Shown here one piece after another: positions 1-11,773 of a stretch of DNA of 40,110 nucleotides. Numbering within the stretch: position 1 is the stretch's first letter; each line of letters starts with the position of its first letter. The DNA lies in contig VEQZ01000009.1 in assembly GCA_018882975.1 (NCBI GenBank), forward strand, positions 1 through 40,110, in the 5' to 3' direction. The notes beneath the pieces are model-generated. The model was not told the origin of the DNA and did no database searches. It saw only the letters and a program-made list of their open reading frames with translations. Origin of the DNA: Rhodocyclaceae bacterium (GTDB taxonomy: Bacteria; Pseudomonadota; Gammaproteobacteria; Burkholderiales; UBA3065). The position numbers and the translations under genes are program-made.

Positions 1-1330
1 CCACCGGGGCCTGCACGTGCACGGCCGCGGTGTTCTCCTTCATCGACTCCTCTTGGATGATGCGCAGCACGTGCAGCGCGGTCGATTCGGTGTCGCGCAC
101 GAAGCCGGTGCCGTGGCAGCGCGGGCACGGGATGTGGCTGCCCTCGGACAATGCCGGGCGCAGGCGCTGGCGGGAGAGTTCGAGCATGCCGAAGCGGCTG
201 ATCTTGCCCATCTGCACGCGTGCGCGGTCAACGTGCAGCGCGTCCTTGAGGCGGTTCTCCACCTCGCGCTGGTTCTTGGCCGACTCCATGTCGATGAAGT
301 CGATCACCACCAGGCCGCCGAGGTCGCGCAGGCGCAACTGGCGTGCCACTTCGTCGGCGGCTTCCAGGTTGGTGCGGAAGGCCGTTTCCTCGATGTCCGA
401 GCCGCGCGTGGCACGCGCCGAGTTGACGTCGACCGCGACCAGCGCCTCGGTGTGGTCGATGACGATCGCCCCGCCCGACGGCAGATTGACCTGCCGCGAA
501 TAAGCGGTCTCGATCTGGTGCTCGATCTGGAAGCGCGAGAACAGCGGCACGTCGTCCGTGTAGAGCTTGACCCGCGCGACGTTGCCCGGCATCACATGGC
601 TCATGAACTGCTCGGCCTGCTCGTGGATGGCCGGCGTGTCGATCAGGATCTCGCCGATGTCGGCAGTGAAATAGTCGCGGATGGCGCGGATCACCAGGCT
701 CGACTCCTGGTAGATCAGGAACGGCGCCGCCGCGTCGTCGGCAGCGCCCTCGATGGCCCGCCACAGTTGCAACAGGTAATTGAGGTCCCACTGCAACTCT
801 TCGAGGGTGCGGCCGATGCCTGCGGTGCGGGCGATCACGCTCATGCCCGAGGGGATCTCGAGCTGGGTGATGAGGTCGCGCAACTCATTGCGGTCCTCGC
901 CCTCGATGCGCCGGCTCACGCCGCCGCCGCGCGGGTTGTTGGGCATCAGCACCAGGTAGCGGCCGGCCAGGCTGATGTAGGTGGTCAGCGCCGCGCCCTT
1001 GTTGCCGCGCTCGTCCTTGTCGACCTGGACGATGAGCTCGAGGCCCTCCTTGATCCAATCGGCAGGGCGGCCCTTCACCGGGTCGGCATCGCTCGCCAGA
1101 CCGCTCTTGGTGATCTCCTTGAACGGCAGAAAGCCGTGGCGGTCGGTGCCGTAATCCACAAAAGCGGCCTCGAGGCTGGGCTCGACGCGGGTGATACGGG
1201 CCTTGTAGATATTGGACTTCCGCTGTTCGCGGCCGGCCGTCTCGATGTCGAGGTCGATCAGTTTCTGACCATCGACGATGGCGACGCGCAGCTCTTCGGC
1301 CTGCGTCGCATTGAACAACATGCGCTTCAT
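1..1330 (-). CDS. rne: Ribonuclease E, N-terminal catalytic part (gene runs off the left edge)
   Basis: Endoribonuclease that starts mRNA decay and processes rRNA and tRNA. About 443 residues are present, beginning [21 protein letters not shown], which matches the N terminus of E. coli RNase E. An S1 RNA-binding region covers roughly residues 38-120 ([22 protein letters not shown]). The DNase I-like catalytic region carries the expected aspartates in [20 protein letters not shown] and [12 protein letters not shown]. Near the edge is CPRCHGTGF, the Zn-link cysteine pair used for tetramer assembly. The start ATG at 1330-1328 is preceded by GGGAGAG. The C-terminal degradosome scaffold lies outside the window, so RNase E versus a shorter RNase G-like protein rests on the N-terminal match and on the neighbour rluC. 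It is divergent from rluC and has a long leader with a recognisable promoter. Confidence 0.97.
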   Translation of the reverse strand, partial: MKRMLFNATQAEELRVAIVDGQKLIDLDIETAGREQRKSNIYKARITRVEPSLEAAFVDYGTDRHGFLPFKEITKSGLASDADPVKGRPADWIKEGLELIVQVDKDERGNKGAALTTYISLAGRYLVLMPNNPRGGGVSRRIEGEDRNELRDLITQLEIPSGMSVIARTAGIGRTLEELQWDLNYLLQLWRAIEGAADDAAAPFLIYQESSLVIRAIRDYFTADIGEILIDTPAIHEQAEQFMSHVMPGNVARVKLYTDDVPLFSRFQIEHQIETAYSRQVNLPSGGAIVIDHTEALVAVDVNSARATRGSDIEETAFRTNLEAADEVARQLRLRDLGGLVVIDFIDMESAKNQREVENRLKDALHVDRARVQMGKISRFGMLELSRQRLRPALSEGSHIPCPRCHGTGFVRDTESTALHVLRIIQEESMKENTAAVHVQAPV

Positions 1331-1559
1331 CAAACTCTCCCGCGCGCTCGAGCGGGATGCGGCGTTCAGCTCAACAGGGAGCGGGCGCAGCCGCACGCGT
1401 GTCGGCCTGCGCAGGTGCGCGGCGGTGTGGCGTGAGGGCTGCTGGGGTCTGCCTGTAGGTCAAAACGACACTCAATGCCTGGGGTGGCGCGGTGGCGGGA
1501 ACGGCTGGCGGCAGAAAAGCCCGGGAGGTGGCCATTGGGGCCAGTTGTCGCTCGCGGAC

Positions 1560-1713
1560 GCTTGTCTGCAGAGGCGGGTCGGGGACTGCTGGAGCCCTCG
1601 CCGACCGGACGCTGCAGCGCGGTGTGCGCCTTGGTTCCGACTCGACGCGCCGCCCGAAAACCTTGTCGGTCTCGAGCACGCAATCTTGGGTAGACTCGTT
1701 GCTTGTCTGCAGA
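1560..1713. repeat. Two direct copies of GCTTGTCTGCAGA in the rne leader
   Basis: The 13-mer GCTTGTCTGCAGA occurs at 1560-1572 and again at 1701-1713, with close matches continuing for three more bases (GGC versus AGC). The second copy is self-complementary (GCTT...AAGC around CTGCAG) and could form a short hairpin. Both copies lie inside the predicted rne leader. Whether they bind RNase E or another factor is not known from sequence. Confidence 0.5.
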
Positions 1714-1778
1714 AGCAGCTGGTGAACGACATTAACCAGGGAAATCGTCCGCGCCGGACCCAACCGGTGGGAGATCGA

Positions 1779-1807
1779 AGTATACGGACTGGCGGCGCAG
1801 CGCGCAA
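1779..1807 (-). promoter_or_regulatory. Candidate sigma-70 promoter for rne
   Basis: On the minus strand TTGCGC (1807-1802) is followed after exactly 17 bp by TATACT (1784-1779). Transcription would start near 1772 and give a leader of about 440 nt before the rne ATG. A long leader fits the known autoregulation of RNase E through its 5' UTR in enterobacteria. This is a consensus match by eye only. Confidence 0.5.
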
Positions 1808-1868
1808 AAGTGTGGCGCAGGCGGGCCAACCGCCGCCAGCGCAGGGCGCGCGCGGTCCGACGCGCGAC

Positions 1869-2924
1869 ATGGTAGTACCTGCGACGGGCCGGCCGCCGAG
1901 CGCTCCCGCCTTGGCCGTGCAGCTGCTCACCATCGACGAGGGCAGCGCCGGCCAGCGCATCGACAACTTCCTCGCCCGCGTGCTCAAGGGCGTGCCCAAA
2001 AGCCACATCTACCGCATCCTGCGCAGCGGCGAGGTACGCATCGACGGCGGCCGCGCCAAGCCCGAACACAAGCTCGCGCCGGGGCAGACGGTGCGTGTGC
2101 CGCCGGTGCGGGTGGCGGTGCGCGACGACGCCTCGCCGGCCCTGCCGCGCGACTTCCCGGTGCTGTTCGAGGACGCGCATTTGTTGGTGGTGGACAAGCC
2201 GGCGGGCGTGGCCGTGCATGGCGGCAGCGGCATCAGCCACGGCCTGATTGAGCAGGTGCGTGCGGCGCGGCCCGAACTGCGTGACCTTGAGCTGGTGCAC
2301 CGGCTGGACCGCGAGACCTCGGGCGTGCTGCTGCTGGCCAAGAAGCGCTCGGCGCTGCGCCGTCTGCACGACGAACTGCGCGATGGCGCCACCGACAAGC
2401 ACTACCTGGCGCTTGTGGATGGCCGCTGGCGCGACGACAAGCGCGCGGTGCGCGCGCCGCTGCTCAAATACGTGAATGGCGACGGCGAACGGCGAGTCAG
2501 TGTGTCGAAGGACGGCCAGCCGAGCGAGACGGTGTTCCGCCTGCTGCGACGCTGGCCGCAGGCCTGCCTGCTCGACTGCGAGCTGCTCACCGGCCGCACC
2601 CACCAGATCCGTGTGCATCTGCTGCACACCGGCCACCCGATCGCCGGCGACGACAAGTATGGCAACTACGAGTGGAACCACGAACTCGCGCGCATGGGCC
2701 TCAAGCGCATGTTCCTGCACGCCGCGCGCATGACCTTCACCCACCCCGCCAGCGGCGAGCAGATGACCGTCGAGGCGCCGCTGCCGACCGCGTTGCAAGG
2801 CTTTAGCGACCGGCTCGATGCGCTGGCAGGCGAGTCTGCCGAGACCGTTGGGTCCGCCGCCGTGGCCAATTCGGCAAAAGACAGGCGGCCCGCCCGGGCA
2901 CGCCGAGGCCGCGGAGCGCCCTGA
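1869..2924 (+). CDS. rluC: 23S rRNA pseudouridine synthase C (RluC family)
   Basis: Pseudouridine synthase of the RluA/RluC family; in E. coli RluC modifies U955, U2504 and U2580 of 23S rRNA. The protein is 351 residues. An S4-like RNA-binding domain is at about residues 10-70 (GQRIDNFLARVLKGVPKSHIY). The catalytic domain carries the family signature ELVHRLDRETSGVLLLAKK with the catalytic Asp, and later GRTHQIRVHLLHTGHPIAGD. The frame extends upstream, but the ATG at 1869 gives the family-like N terminus; it has no strong ribosome binding site, so the start is moderately sure. It sits next to rne, a common arrangement, and its stop overlaps the next ATG (TGATG). The C-terminal 40 residues are basic and poorly conserved. 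Confidence 0.95.
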   Translation: MVVPATGRPPSAPALAVQLLTIDEGSAGQRIDNFLARVLKGVPKSHIYRILRSGEVRIDGGRAKPEHKLAPGQTVRVPPVRVAVRDDASPALPRDFPVLFEDAHLLVVDKPAGVAVHGGSGISHGLIEQVRAARPELRDLELVHRLDRETSGVLLLAKKRSALRRLHDELRDGATDKHYLALVDGRWRDDKRAVRAPLLKYVNGDGERRVSVSKDGQPSETVFRLLRRWPQACLLDCELLTGRTHQIRVHLLHTGHPIAGDDKYGNYEWNHELARMGLKRMFLHAARMTFTHPASGEQMTVEAPLPTALQGFSDRLDALAGESAETVGSAAVANSAKDRRPARARRGRGAP

Positions 2925-3589
2925 TGGCCGCCGCAAGCTACGACCTGATTGTCTTCGACTGGGACGGCACCGTAGTCGATTCGGCCGGCATGATCGCGCA
3001 GTGCATCGTCGATGCCGCCGACGCCGCCGGCGCACCCCGCCCGACGCTGGACACGGCGCGGCACGTGATCGGTCTCGGGCTGGACGATGCCCTGGCGTAT
3101 TGCTTTCCTGGCCAGCCGCGCGCGGTGCTGCAGGGCGTGGTCGAACACTACAAGCGCCTGTTCCTGAGCCGCGACGCGCACGGCCAGATCCAGCCCTTCG
3201 CCGGCGCGCGCGAATTGCTGGCCTGGCTCTCGACCTGTGGGGCAGGACTCGCCGTGGCCACCGGCAAGAGCCGCGCCGGGCTGGCGCGGCAGTTCGGCAC
3301 CACCGGCCTCGGCCCGCTGTTCCATGGGTCAAGGTGTGCCGACGAGACGCACCCCAAGCCGCACCCGGCCATGTTGCTCGAATTGATGGACGAGTTCGGC
3401 GCCCTGCCCGCACGCACCCTCATGGTCGGCGACACCAGCCACGATCGCCTGATGGCCGAGTCGGCCGGCACGGGCTTCGTTGGTGTCACCTTCGGCGCGC
3501 ACCCGCTGGCAGCGCTGCAGGGCCCGGCCACGCTATGCTGCTGCGATGATTGGGCGCAACTGGAGCATTGGCTGCGTCCGGCAGACTGA
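2924..3589 (+). CDS. HAD-superfamily hydrolase, phosphoglycolate phosphatase-like
   Basis: Cytoplasmic haloacid dehalogenase-like phosphatase of 221 residues. Motif I is DWDGT at 12-16 with nucleophile Asp12 and acid/base Asp14. Motif II is the Thr of ATGKS near 113, motif III is Lys145 in HPKPHP, and motif IV is GD 169-170 with Asp174. A helical cap lies between motifs I and II, as in Gph-type subfamily I enzymes. The substrate cannot be read from sequence; phosphoglycolate or another small phosphate ester is likely. The ATG overlaps the rluC stop by one base and is preceded by GGAG, so it is probably translationally coupled. The same rne-rluC-HAD-sppA order occurs in other proteobacteria. 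Confidence 0.9.
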   Translation: MAAASYDLIVFDWDGTVVDSAGMIAQCIVDAADAAGAPRPTLDTARHVIGLGLDDALAYCFPGQPRAVLQGVVEHYKRLFLSRDAHGQIQPFAGARELLAWLSTCGAGLAVATGKSRAGLARQFGTTGLGPLFHGSRCADETHPKPHPAMLLELMDEFGALPARTLMVGDTSHDRLMAESAGTGFVGVTFGAHPLAALQGPATLCCCDDWAQLEHWLRPAD

Positions 3590-3728
3590 GGTTGTGCGGT
3601 GGCGCGTCTACGCGCCGCGACCTTGTGCATGCGCCCTGGCATGGTCCCGCGACTGAACTTGATCATCGACCAGAGACTCCGACACCCGCAGCACCTTTTG
3701 TAAGCCACCGGAACCACCGCCCCCGACC

Positions 3729-4730
3729 ATGAGCACCGACACCTCATCGCCCGCCCCGTCGAATGCCGATGCTGCCAGCCAGGCACTCGCCGACCTGGTG
3801 CGTGAATCACTCGAAGAAAAACGCCGCGCTCGGCGTTGGAACACCGGCTTCCGCATCTTCTATGCCGCGCTGGCGCTGTTCGCGGTGCTTGCACTGGTGG
3901 GCCGCGGCGGGCACGGCGGTGTCGGCCCCAAGGGGCCACACACCGCAATGGTGCGCATCGAGGGCGTGATCGAGGACGGTGGCGACGTCTCCGCCGACAC
4001 CATCACCGAGGCCCTGCGCGACGCCTTCGGCAACCCCAACGTTAAGGGCATCGTGCTGCAGATCGACAGCCCCGGCGGCAGCCCGGTGCAGTCCGACCTC
4101 ATCTACCGCGAGATCCGCCGCCTGCGCGCCCTGCACAAGGACATCCCGGTGCACGCGACGGTGCTCGACCTCTGCGCCTCGGGCGGCTACTACATCGCCT
4201 CGGCCGCGGACAAGATTCACGTGAATCCCTCCAGCGTGGTCGGCTCGATCGGCGTGATCATGAACGGCTTCGGCTTCACCGGCGCCATGGAGCGCTTCGG
4301 CATCGAGCGGCGCGTGCTCACCGCTGGCGAGAACAAGGCATTTCTGGACCCCTTCGCACCGGTCAAGGCCGACGAGGTGGCGCATGCGCGCAAGTTGCTC
4401 GACGGCATCCACGCGAATTTTGTGGAAGCGGTGAAGCAAGGCCGCGGCAACCGCCTCAAGGACGACGGCAAGTTGTTTGGCGGTCTGATGTGGACCGGCG
4501 CGCAGGCAATCGAGATCGGCCTGGCGGACGCCGTCGGCAGCACCGGCAGCGTCGCCCGCGACGTGTTCAAGGCCGAAGAGGTGATCGACTACACGCCGCA
4601 ACCCGATCTGGCCGAGAAGGTTGCCAAGCGCTTTGGCGCGGCGGCCGGCGCGGCGATGGCGGCGCGCGGCTTGGGCGACGCAAGGCAATGGCTGGAACCA
4701 TCCGGAAGCAGTGCCGTTGAACTGCGTTGA
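3729..4730 (+). CDS. sppA: Membrane-anchored S49-family signal peptide peptidase (SppA-like)
   Basis: Serine protease that degrades leftover signal peptides in or at the inner membrane. It has 333 residues with one N-terminal membrane segment (about 42-57) and a single S49 domain, so it is the short SppA form rather than the double-domain E. coli enzyme. The Ser nucleophile is Ser151 in CASGGYYIA and the general base is Lys203 in GENKAF. Their spacing of 52 residues equals that of the Ser-Lys dyad of B. subtilis SppA as I recall it. DSPGGSP at 113-119 is the conserved oxyanion-region motif. A 139-bp gap separates it from the HAD gene. No Shine-Dalgarno sequence is visible before the ATG. Confidence 0.94.
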   Translation: MSTDTSSPAPSNADAASQALADLVRESLEEKRRARRWNTGFRIFYAALALFAVLALVGRGGHGGVGPKGPHTAMVRIEGVIEDGGDVSADTITEALRDAFGNPNVKGIVLQIDSPGGSPVQSDLIYREIRRLRALHKDIPVHATVLDLCASGGYYIASAADKIHVNPSSVVGSIGVIMNGFGFTGAMERFGIERRVLTAGENKAFLDPFAPVKADEVAHARKLLDGIHANFVEAVKQGRGNRLKDDGKLFGGLMWTGAQAIEIGLADAVGSTGSVARDVFKAEEVIDYTPQPDLAEKVAKRFGAAAGAAMAARGLGDARQWLEPSGSSAVELR

Positions 4731-4750
4731 GCAGCGCCTCCCGGTGCTGC
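4731..4750 (+). other. Hairpin directly after the sppA stop codon
   Basis: GCAGCGCC (4731-4738), loop TCCC, GGTGCTGC (4743-4750): an 8-bp stem with one G-U pair starting right after the TGA of sppA. There is no U-tract, so it is not a typical intrinsic terminator, but it lies between convergent genes and could protect the sppA mRNA 3' end. Confidence 0.35.
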
Positions 4751-4833
4751 ATCAACCCGGGGCATGTCACGGTCTGTTTGCTGTCGGGCGAGCGGTCTGA
4801 CCGGCGCGGGAGCGTCTCGCGGCCGATTTTTGC

Positions 4834-5091
4834 TCAGTATCGGTTGACATCACCCTCGGCAGCGCGAACATCGCCGCGGTGACGGAAAGCGAGGCGCAGC
4901 AGCAACCACAGCACCGCCGACACGACGGCGAACACGATGACATAGGTCCCGGTTTCGAATCCGCCGAACCACGCAAGGCCAGCCACCGCGAAGGCTCCAC
5001 CGGCAAAGCCGAGGAAGATCAGCGCTGGCAACAGCACCTCCAGCGCCAAAAAAACCAGTCCGGCCAGCGCCGCCGCCTGCGCCAGACTCAT
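4834..5091 (-). CDS. Short NfeD-like membrane protein
   Basis: Small inner-membrane protein of 85 residues with two or three hydrophobic helices (about 5-35 and 45-65), followed by a short polar tail. It matches the short NfeD/YbbJ class, which is typically encoded next to SPFH proteins. In E. coli the equivalent pair is qmcA-ybbJ. The ATG at 5091-5089 shares one base with the TGA of the upstream SPFH gene (TGATG), so the two are probably translated together. A TTG one codon upstream is in frame, but the ATG fits the overlap better. The soluble OB-fold domain of longer NfeD proteins is largely missing. The function is likely to be stabilising or anchoring SPFH oligomers, inferred from context. 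Confidence 0.8.
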   Translation of the reverse strand: MSLAQAAALAGLVFLALEVLLPALIFLGFAGGAFAVAGLAWFGGFETGTYVIVFAVVSAVLWLLLRLAFRHRGDVRAAEGDVNRY

Positions 5092-5957
5092 CAAGCCCTG
5101 TCTCGCAGGACGCGGTTGAGCGCGCCGGCAAAGCTGTCCACCACCTCGGTCGGCAGCACGATCAGCTTGCTCGCCGCACCCTCGCCGAGTGCTCGCACCG
5201 CGTCGGCCTGAATCTTTCGCACCTCGAAATCCACTGCCTGCTGGCCCCCATTGCTGATCGACGCCGCGATGGTCTGGATGGCGTAGGCGTCCGCTTCCGC
5301 GAGTGTCTTGCGCGCCTCCGCCCCACGCTGTGCGGTGTAAAGGTCGGCGTCGGCCTTGAGTTCGGCGGCCTGCTTTTCACCCTCGGCCTGCCGTACCAAG
5401 GCGCGACGGGTGCGCTCAGCGTTGAGTTGCTGCTGCATGGCAGCACGGGTCTCCTCGTCGACCGTCACGTCAAGAATCTCGACCCGGGTCAGGACGATGC
5501 CCCACTCCTCCATCACCGAACGCAGTTCGGTCTCCATGGCTTCGGAGAGCTCGCGCCGGTTGGACTGCACGCCGTCGAGTTCGGTCTTGCCGATCACGCT
5601 GCGGACCGTGCCGATGACGGTGGTCTCGATCGCCTGCGCGACCTGTACCACACGGTAGTAGGCCTTGGACGCGTCGCTCACGCGGTAAAGGATCGCCAAT
5701 TCGACACCGATGGTGACGTTGTCGAGGGTGATGGTCGAGATGCGCTTGGTCTCGAGTTGCCGCTCAAGGATGTCTACCCGGTGCCGTACCGTCTCGATCA
5801 CCGGCATCACCAGATGCAGCCCGGCCTCGAGCGTGCGCTGATAGCGCCCGAGGCGCTCGACAAGGAAATTCTGCGACTGCGGCACGACCTTGACCGAGAA
5901 CGCCAAGAGAACCACCACAAGCGCCAAAAAGCCCCACTCGACCATGTCCGACTCCAT
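5091..5957 (-). CDS. SPFH/band-7 (stomatin-like, QmcA-type) membrane protein
   Basis: Membrane-organising protein of about 288 residues. An N-terminal hydrophobic anchor (EWGFLALVVVLLAF) is followed by a band-7 domain starting VVPQSQNFLVERLGRYQ, then a long charged, Ala-rich coiled coil (AERTRRALVRQAEGEKQAAE) and a C-terminal segment ending near VLPTEVVDSFAGAL. This is the stomatin/QmcA pattern, different from the HflK and HflC also present in this window. Two starts are reasonable: ATG at 5957 (MESDM) and ATG at 5945 (MVEWG, preceded by GGAG). Longer extensions upstream look non-coding. It is coupled to the NfeD-like gene downstream. SPFH proteins form large oligomers and often modulate membrane proteases; the specific role here is unknown. 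Confidence 0.9.
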   Translation of the reverse strand: MESDMVEWGFLALVVVLLAFSVKVVPQSQNFLVERLGRYQRTLEAGLHLVMPVIETVRHRVDILERQLETKRISTITLDNVTIGVELAILYRVSDASKAYYRVVQVAQAIETTVIGTVRSVIGKTELDGVQSNRRELSEAMETELRSVMEEWGIVLTRVEILDVTVDEETRAAMQQQLNAERTRRALVRQAEGEKQAAELKADADLYTAQRGAEARKTLAEADAYAIQTIAASISNGGQQAVDFEVRKIQADAVRALGEGAASKLIVLPTEVVDSFAGALNRVLRDRA

Positions 5958-6147
5958 CAAGCCCTGCCGCAAAACCGCGCGGATCAGGGGGTTGCAGCTG
6001 CCAGCGATCGAGGCACCCCCAAGCAAGGGCGCGACCACTTGAGTAGCCCTACCGTGAAATTCGTAAGTACTTTGCCTGATTCAGAGCGTAGATCGATTGG
6101 CGGGATGCTGCAAGCAGCGTGCACAGGGTTCAAGCGTAACGGGGGTT

Positions 6148-6681
6148 TCAGTCGTCAGGCAGGTTCTGGCCGGGAAAGAGTTCTTCCGTAAACCCGAACT
6201 GGCTCATGTCCCTGATCCGCATGGGATAGAGCACCCCCCACAGATGGTCGCACTCGTGCTGCACCACGCGGGCGTGGAAACCGCTGACGCTGCGATCGAT
6301 CGGCTTGCCCTCGAGGTCGCAACCGGTGTAGCGCACCCGCGCGTGCCGCGGCACCAGGCCGCGCATGCCCGGCACCGACAGGCAGCCTTCCCAGCCCTCC
6401 TCCTTGGCCTCATCCAGCGGCGTGATGGCCGGGTTGCAGAGGATGGTGTAGGGCACCTGGTCGGCGTCGGGATAGCGCGGGTTGGCGCCGACGCCAAAGA
6501 TCACCACCTGCAACTGCACGCCGATCTGCGGCGCGGCGATACCGGCGCCGTTCATTGCCGCCATGGTGTCCTGCATGTCTTGCACAAGCGCGCGCAGGTC
6601 AGACGTGCCGAAGGCGCTGACCGGCGCCGAGATTCGCAGCAGTCGCGGATCGCCCATGCGCAGCACCGGCCGCACCGCCAT
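6148..6681 (-). CDS. def: Peptide deformylase
   Basis: Removes the N-formyl group from nascent proteins using a bound metal ion. The protein has 177 residues with all three PDF motifs: [10 protein letters not shown] (45-54), EGCLS (98-102, metal ligand Cys100) and HECDH (142-146, ligands His142 and His146, catalytic Glu143). The usual third motif reads HEIDH or HELDH, so Cys144 is a small variation. The ATG shares one base with the stop of the upstream phosphorylase gene (TGATG). It is not beside fmt, so this may be a second or relocated def copy; a fmt-linked copy elsewhere cannot be excluded. Confidence 0.95.
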   Translation of the reverse strand: MAVRPVLRMGDPRLLRISAPVSAFGTSDLRALVQDMQDTMAAMNGAGIAAPQIGVQLQVVIFGVGANPRYPDADQVPYTILCNPAITPLDEAKEEGWEGCLSVPGMRGLVPRHARVRYTGCDLEGKPIDRSVSGFHARVVQHECDHLWGVLYPMRIRDMSQFGFTEELFPGQNLPDD

Positions 6682-7433
6682 CAGCCGTGCCCCTCTCTGG
6701 CGCGCAGCAGCGCCAGCAGCACTTCGCGGGCGCGCGCCATGCCGGTGTCAAAGGCGGCCTGAGCGGCATCGAGCGCCACCGCTGCTGCGCTGTCACCCTT
6801 GCCGGCGGCGTCGTTGGCCACCACCGCGAGCATGGCGTAAGCCAGGCCGGCCTCGCGCGCCAGAGCCGCCTCGGGCATGCCGGTCATGCCGACGATGTCG
6901 GCGCCGTCGCGCTCGAGGCGGCGGATCTCGGCCGCACTCTCGAGGCGCGGACCCTGGGTGGCGGCGTAGGTGCCACCGTCGCGCACGGCGATGCCGGCGG
7001 CGGCCGCAGCGGCGAGCAGGTGCCCGCGCAGCCCCGGGTCGAAGGGGTGGGTGAAGTCGATGTGCGTCACCGCGTCGGCGTCCGCATCCACAAACGTATG
7101 CTCGCGCGAGTGGGTGTAGTCGAGCATGCCATCGGGAACGATGACACTGCCCGCCGGCAGACTGGCGGCGATGCCGCCTACCGAGGCAAAGGCCACCACC
7201 TGGCGCACGCCGACGTCGCGCAGCGCAGCGATGTTGGCGCGGTAGTTGATGAGGTGAGGCGCGATCCGGTGCGGCTCGCCGTGGCGAGCGAGGAACCATA
7301 CCTCGCAACCCGTTGCCAAGCCGCGCACGAGCGGTGCCGAAGGCGCGCCGTAGGTGGTGACAAGGTCGAGGCGGTCGGTGATCTGCAGCGCATCCCAGCG
7401 GTTGAAGCCGCTGCCGCCGATGACGGCCAGCAT
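6681..7433 (-). CDS. Probable S-methyl-5'-thioinosine phosphorylase (PNP/MTAP family)
   Basis: Nucleoside phosphorylase of 250 residues that cleaves a methylthio-nucleoside with phosphate in purine and methionine salvage. Family motifs are the phosphate-binding GGSG (5-8), RHGEPH (50-55), NYRANI (63-68), TQGPRLES (159-166) and GMTGMPEA (182-189). From memory it closely resembles Pseudomonas aeruginosa PA3004, an experimentally shown methylthioinosine phosphorylase, including THIDF and [13 protein letters not shown], so that activity is preferred over methylthioadenosine phosphorylase. Its product would be hypoxanthine, the substrate of the adjacent hpt product. The ATG at 7433 gives the family N terminus; in-frame sequence further upstream belongs to the end of hpt. 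It lies 10 bp after hpt and is coupled to def. Confidence 0.85.
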   Translation of the reverse strand: MLAVIGGSGFNRWDALQITDRLDLVTTYGAPSAPLVRGLATGCEVWFLARHGEPHRIAPHLINYRANIAALRDVGVRQVVAFASVGGIAASLPAGSVIVPDGMLDYTHSREHTFVDADADAVTHIDFTHPFDPGLRGHLLAAAAAAGIAVRDGGTYAATQGPRLESAAEIRRLERDGADIVGMTGMPEAALAREAGLAYAMLAVVANDAAGKGDSAAAVALDAAQAAFDTGMARAREVLLALLRAREGHG

Positions 7434-7443
7434 CAGGTGCCGG

Positions 7444-8022
7444 TCATCGGCCGTTGACCTCGCGCAGCGCATGGATGCTCGGCAGGTTGCGCCACCAGCC
7501 GAACACGTCCATGCCCATGCCGAAGATGAAGCGGTCGGGCATCTCCATGGCGACGAAGTCGGCCTCGATCGGCTTGGGCCGCATCGGGTTCTTCTCGGCC
7601 AGCACGGCAGTCAGGCAACGACGCGCCCCTGCGGCAAGAATGGCCGAGCGGACCAAGGTGATTGTGATGCCCTCGTCCAGCACATCGTCGAGCAGCAGGA
7701 CTGTTTCGCCCTTGACGTCGGGCATGGGCGAGAGCCACTCGAGGTCGCGGCCGCGCGTTTCGTAGCCGTAACGCCCGACCTGGATGGCATTCATCCGCAG
7801 GGGCATGGTGAGTTGCGGCAGCAGCATGCCGGCAAACGGCAGGGAGCCATTCAGCAGCGGCAACACTTGAACCACCTGGTTGCCCAACTCGGCATTGATC
7901 TGGCGAGCCAGACTGGCAATGGCTGCACGGACCGTCTCGGCGTCGGCAAGGCAGTCTGACTGCGCGAGGACCGATTGCGGGTCCGGCAGGTTCAAACGCT
8001 CACCGGTCATGCTTGTCGCCAT
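7444..8022 (-). CDS. hpt: Hypoxanthine-guanine phosphoribosyltransferase
   Basis: Type I phosphoribosyltransferase that converts hypoxanthine or guanine plus PRPP into IMP or GMP. From the ATG at 8022 it has 192 residues, with the PRPP-binding loop VLLLDDVLDEGIT at 108-120 and the C-terminal FIFGMGMDVFGWWRNLP typical of the proteobacterial form. The frame continues to an ATG at 8055, but that ATG is embedded in the -10 box TATAAT and would not be in the transcript. The ATG at 8010 (MTGERLN) is a second alternative. It heads a likely operon with the methylthioinosine phosphorylase and def, pairing production and recapture of hypoxanthine. Confidence 0.92.
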   Translation of the reverse strand: MATSMTGERLNLPDPQSVLAQSDCLADAETVRAAIASLARQINAELGNQVVQVLPLLNGSLPFAGMLLPQLTMPLRMNAIQVGRYGYETRGRDLEWLSPMPDVKGETVLLLDDVLDEGITITLVRSAILAAGARRCLTAVLAEKNPMRPKPIEADFVAMEMPDRFIFGMGMDVFGWWRNLPSIHALREVNGR

Positions 8023-8053
8023 GGCAGTAGCCCGTTCGACTTGAATTAGCTTC

Positions 8054-8059
8054 ATTATA
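8054..8059 (-). promoter_or_regulatory. -10 box (TATAAT) of the hpt promoter
   Basis: A perfect TATAAT lies at 8059-8054 on the minus strand, in the short gap after ligA. No strong -35 is seen; the 17-bp position reads GTGCAC. The box overlaps an in-frame ATG (TATAATG), which argues that hpt translation begins further downstream, at 8022 or 8010. Confidence 0.5.
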
Positions 8060-8090
8060 AAACGACTTTTTCATTTGTGCACCGAAGGAG

Positions 8091-11686
<3,596 letters not shown>

Positions 11687-11731
11687 GTCAGGCCATCTCG
11701 ATCTGGTCCAAGAACGGCGACCAAGTATCTG

Positions 11732-11762
11732 ATTATAAGAGCCTCGAGGGGACGCAGGGCAA
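11732..11762 (-). promoter_or_regulatory. Candidate promoter for zipA-ligA
   Basis: In the 87-bp gap after smc, TATAAT lies at 11737-11732 with TTGCCC at 11762-11757, spacing 19 bp. The -10 is perfect and the spacing is long. It would give zipA-ligA transcription independent of smc. Confidence 0.4.
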
Positions 11763-11773
11763 AGCCTGCAGGA

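Larger units (their letters stand above)
1331..1868. other. Non-coding region between divergent rne and rluC, mostly rne leader
   Basis: This 538-bp stretch holds no convincing gene. The rluC frame stays open through it, but the translation is low-complexity, rich in Arg, Gly and Trp, and unlike any RluC N terminus. It contains the candidate rne promoter, a repeated 13-mer and several GC-rich potential hairpins, for example GCGCACCTGCGC close to rne. I saw no clear promoter for rluC; TATACG at 1781-1786 on the plus strand lacks a good -35. Structured RNA regulating rne is the likeliest content. Confidence 0.6.

Noticed and set aside
1278-1868. N-terminal extension of rluC by about 197 residues
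   Set aside because: The extension overlaps the start of rne, has no resemblance to RluC and covers the rne promoter and leader.
1371-3413. Long minus-strand frame opposite rluC and the HAD gene
   Set aside because: It is an antisense shadow of two well-identified genes, with Arg/Ala-rich sequence and no motifs.
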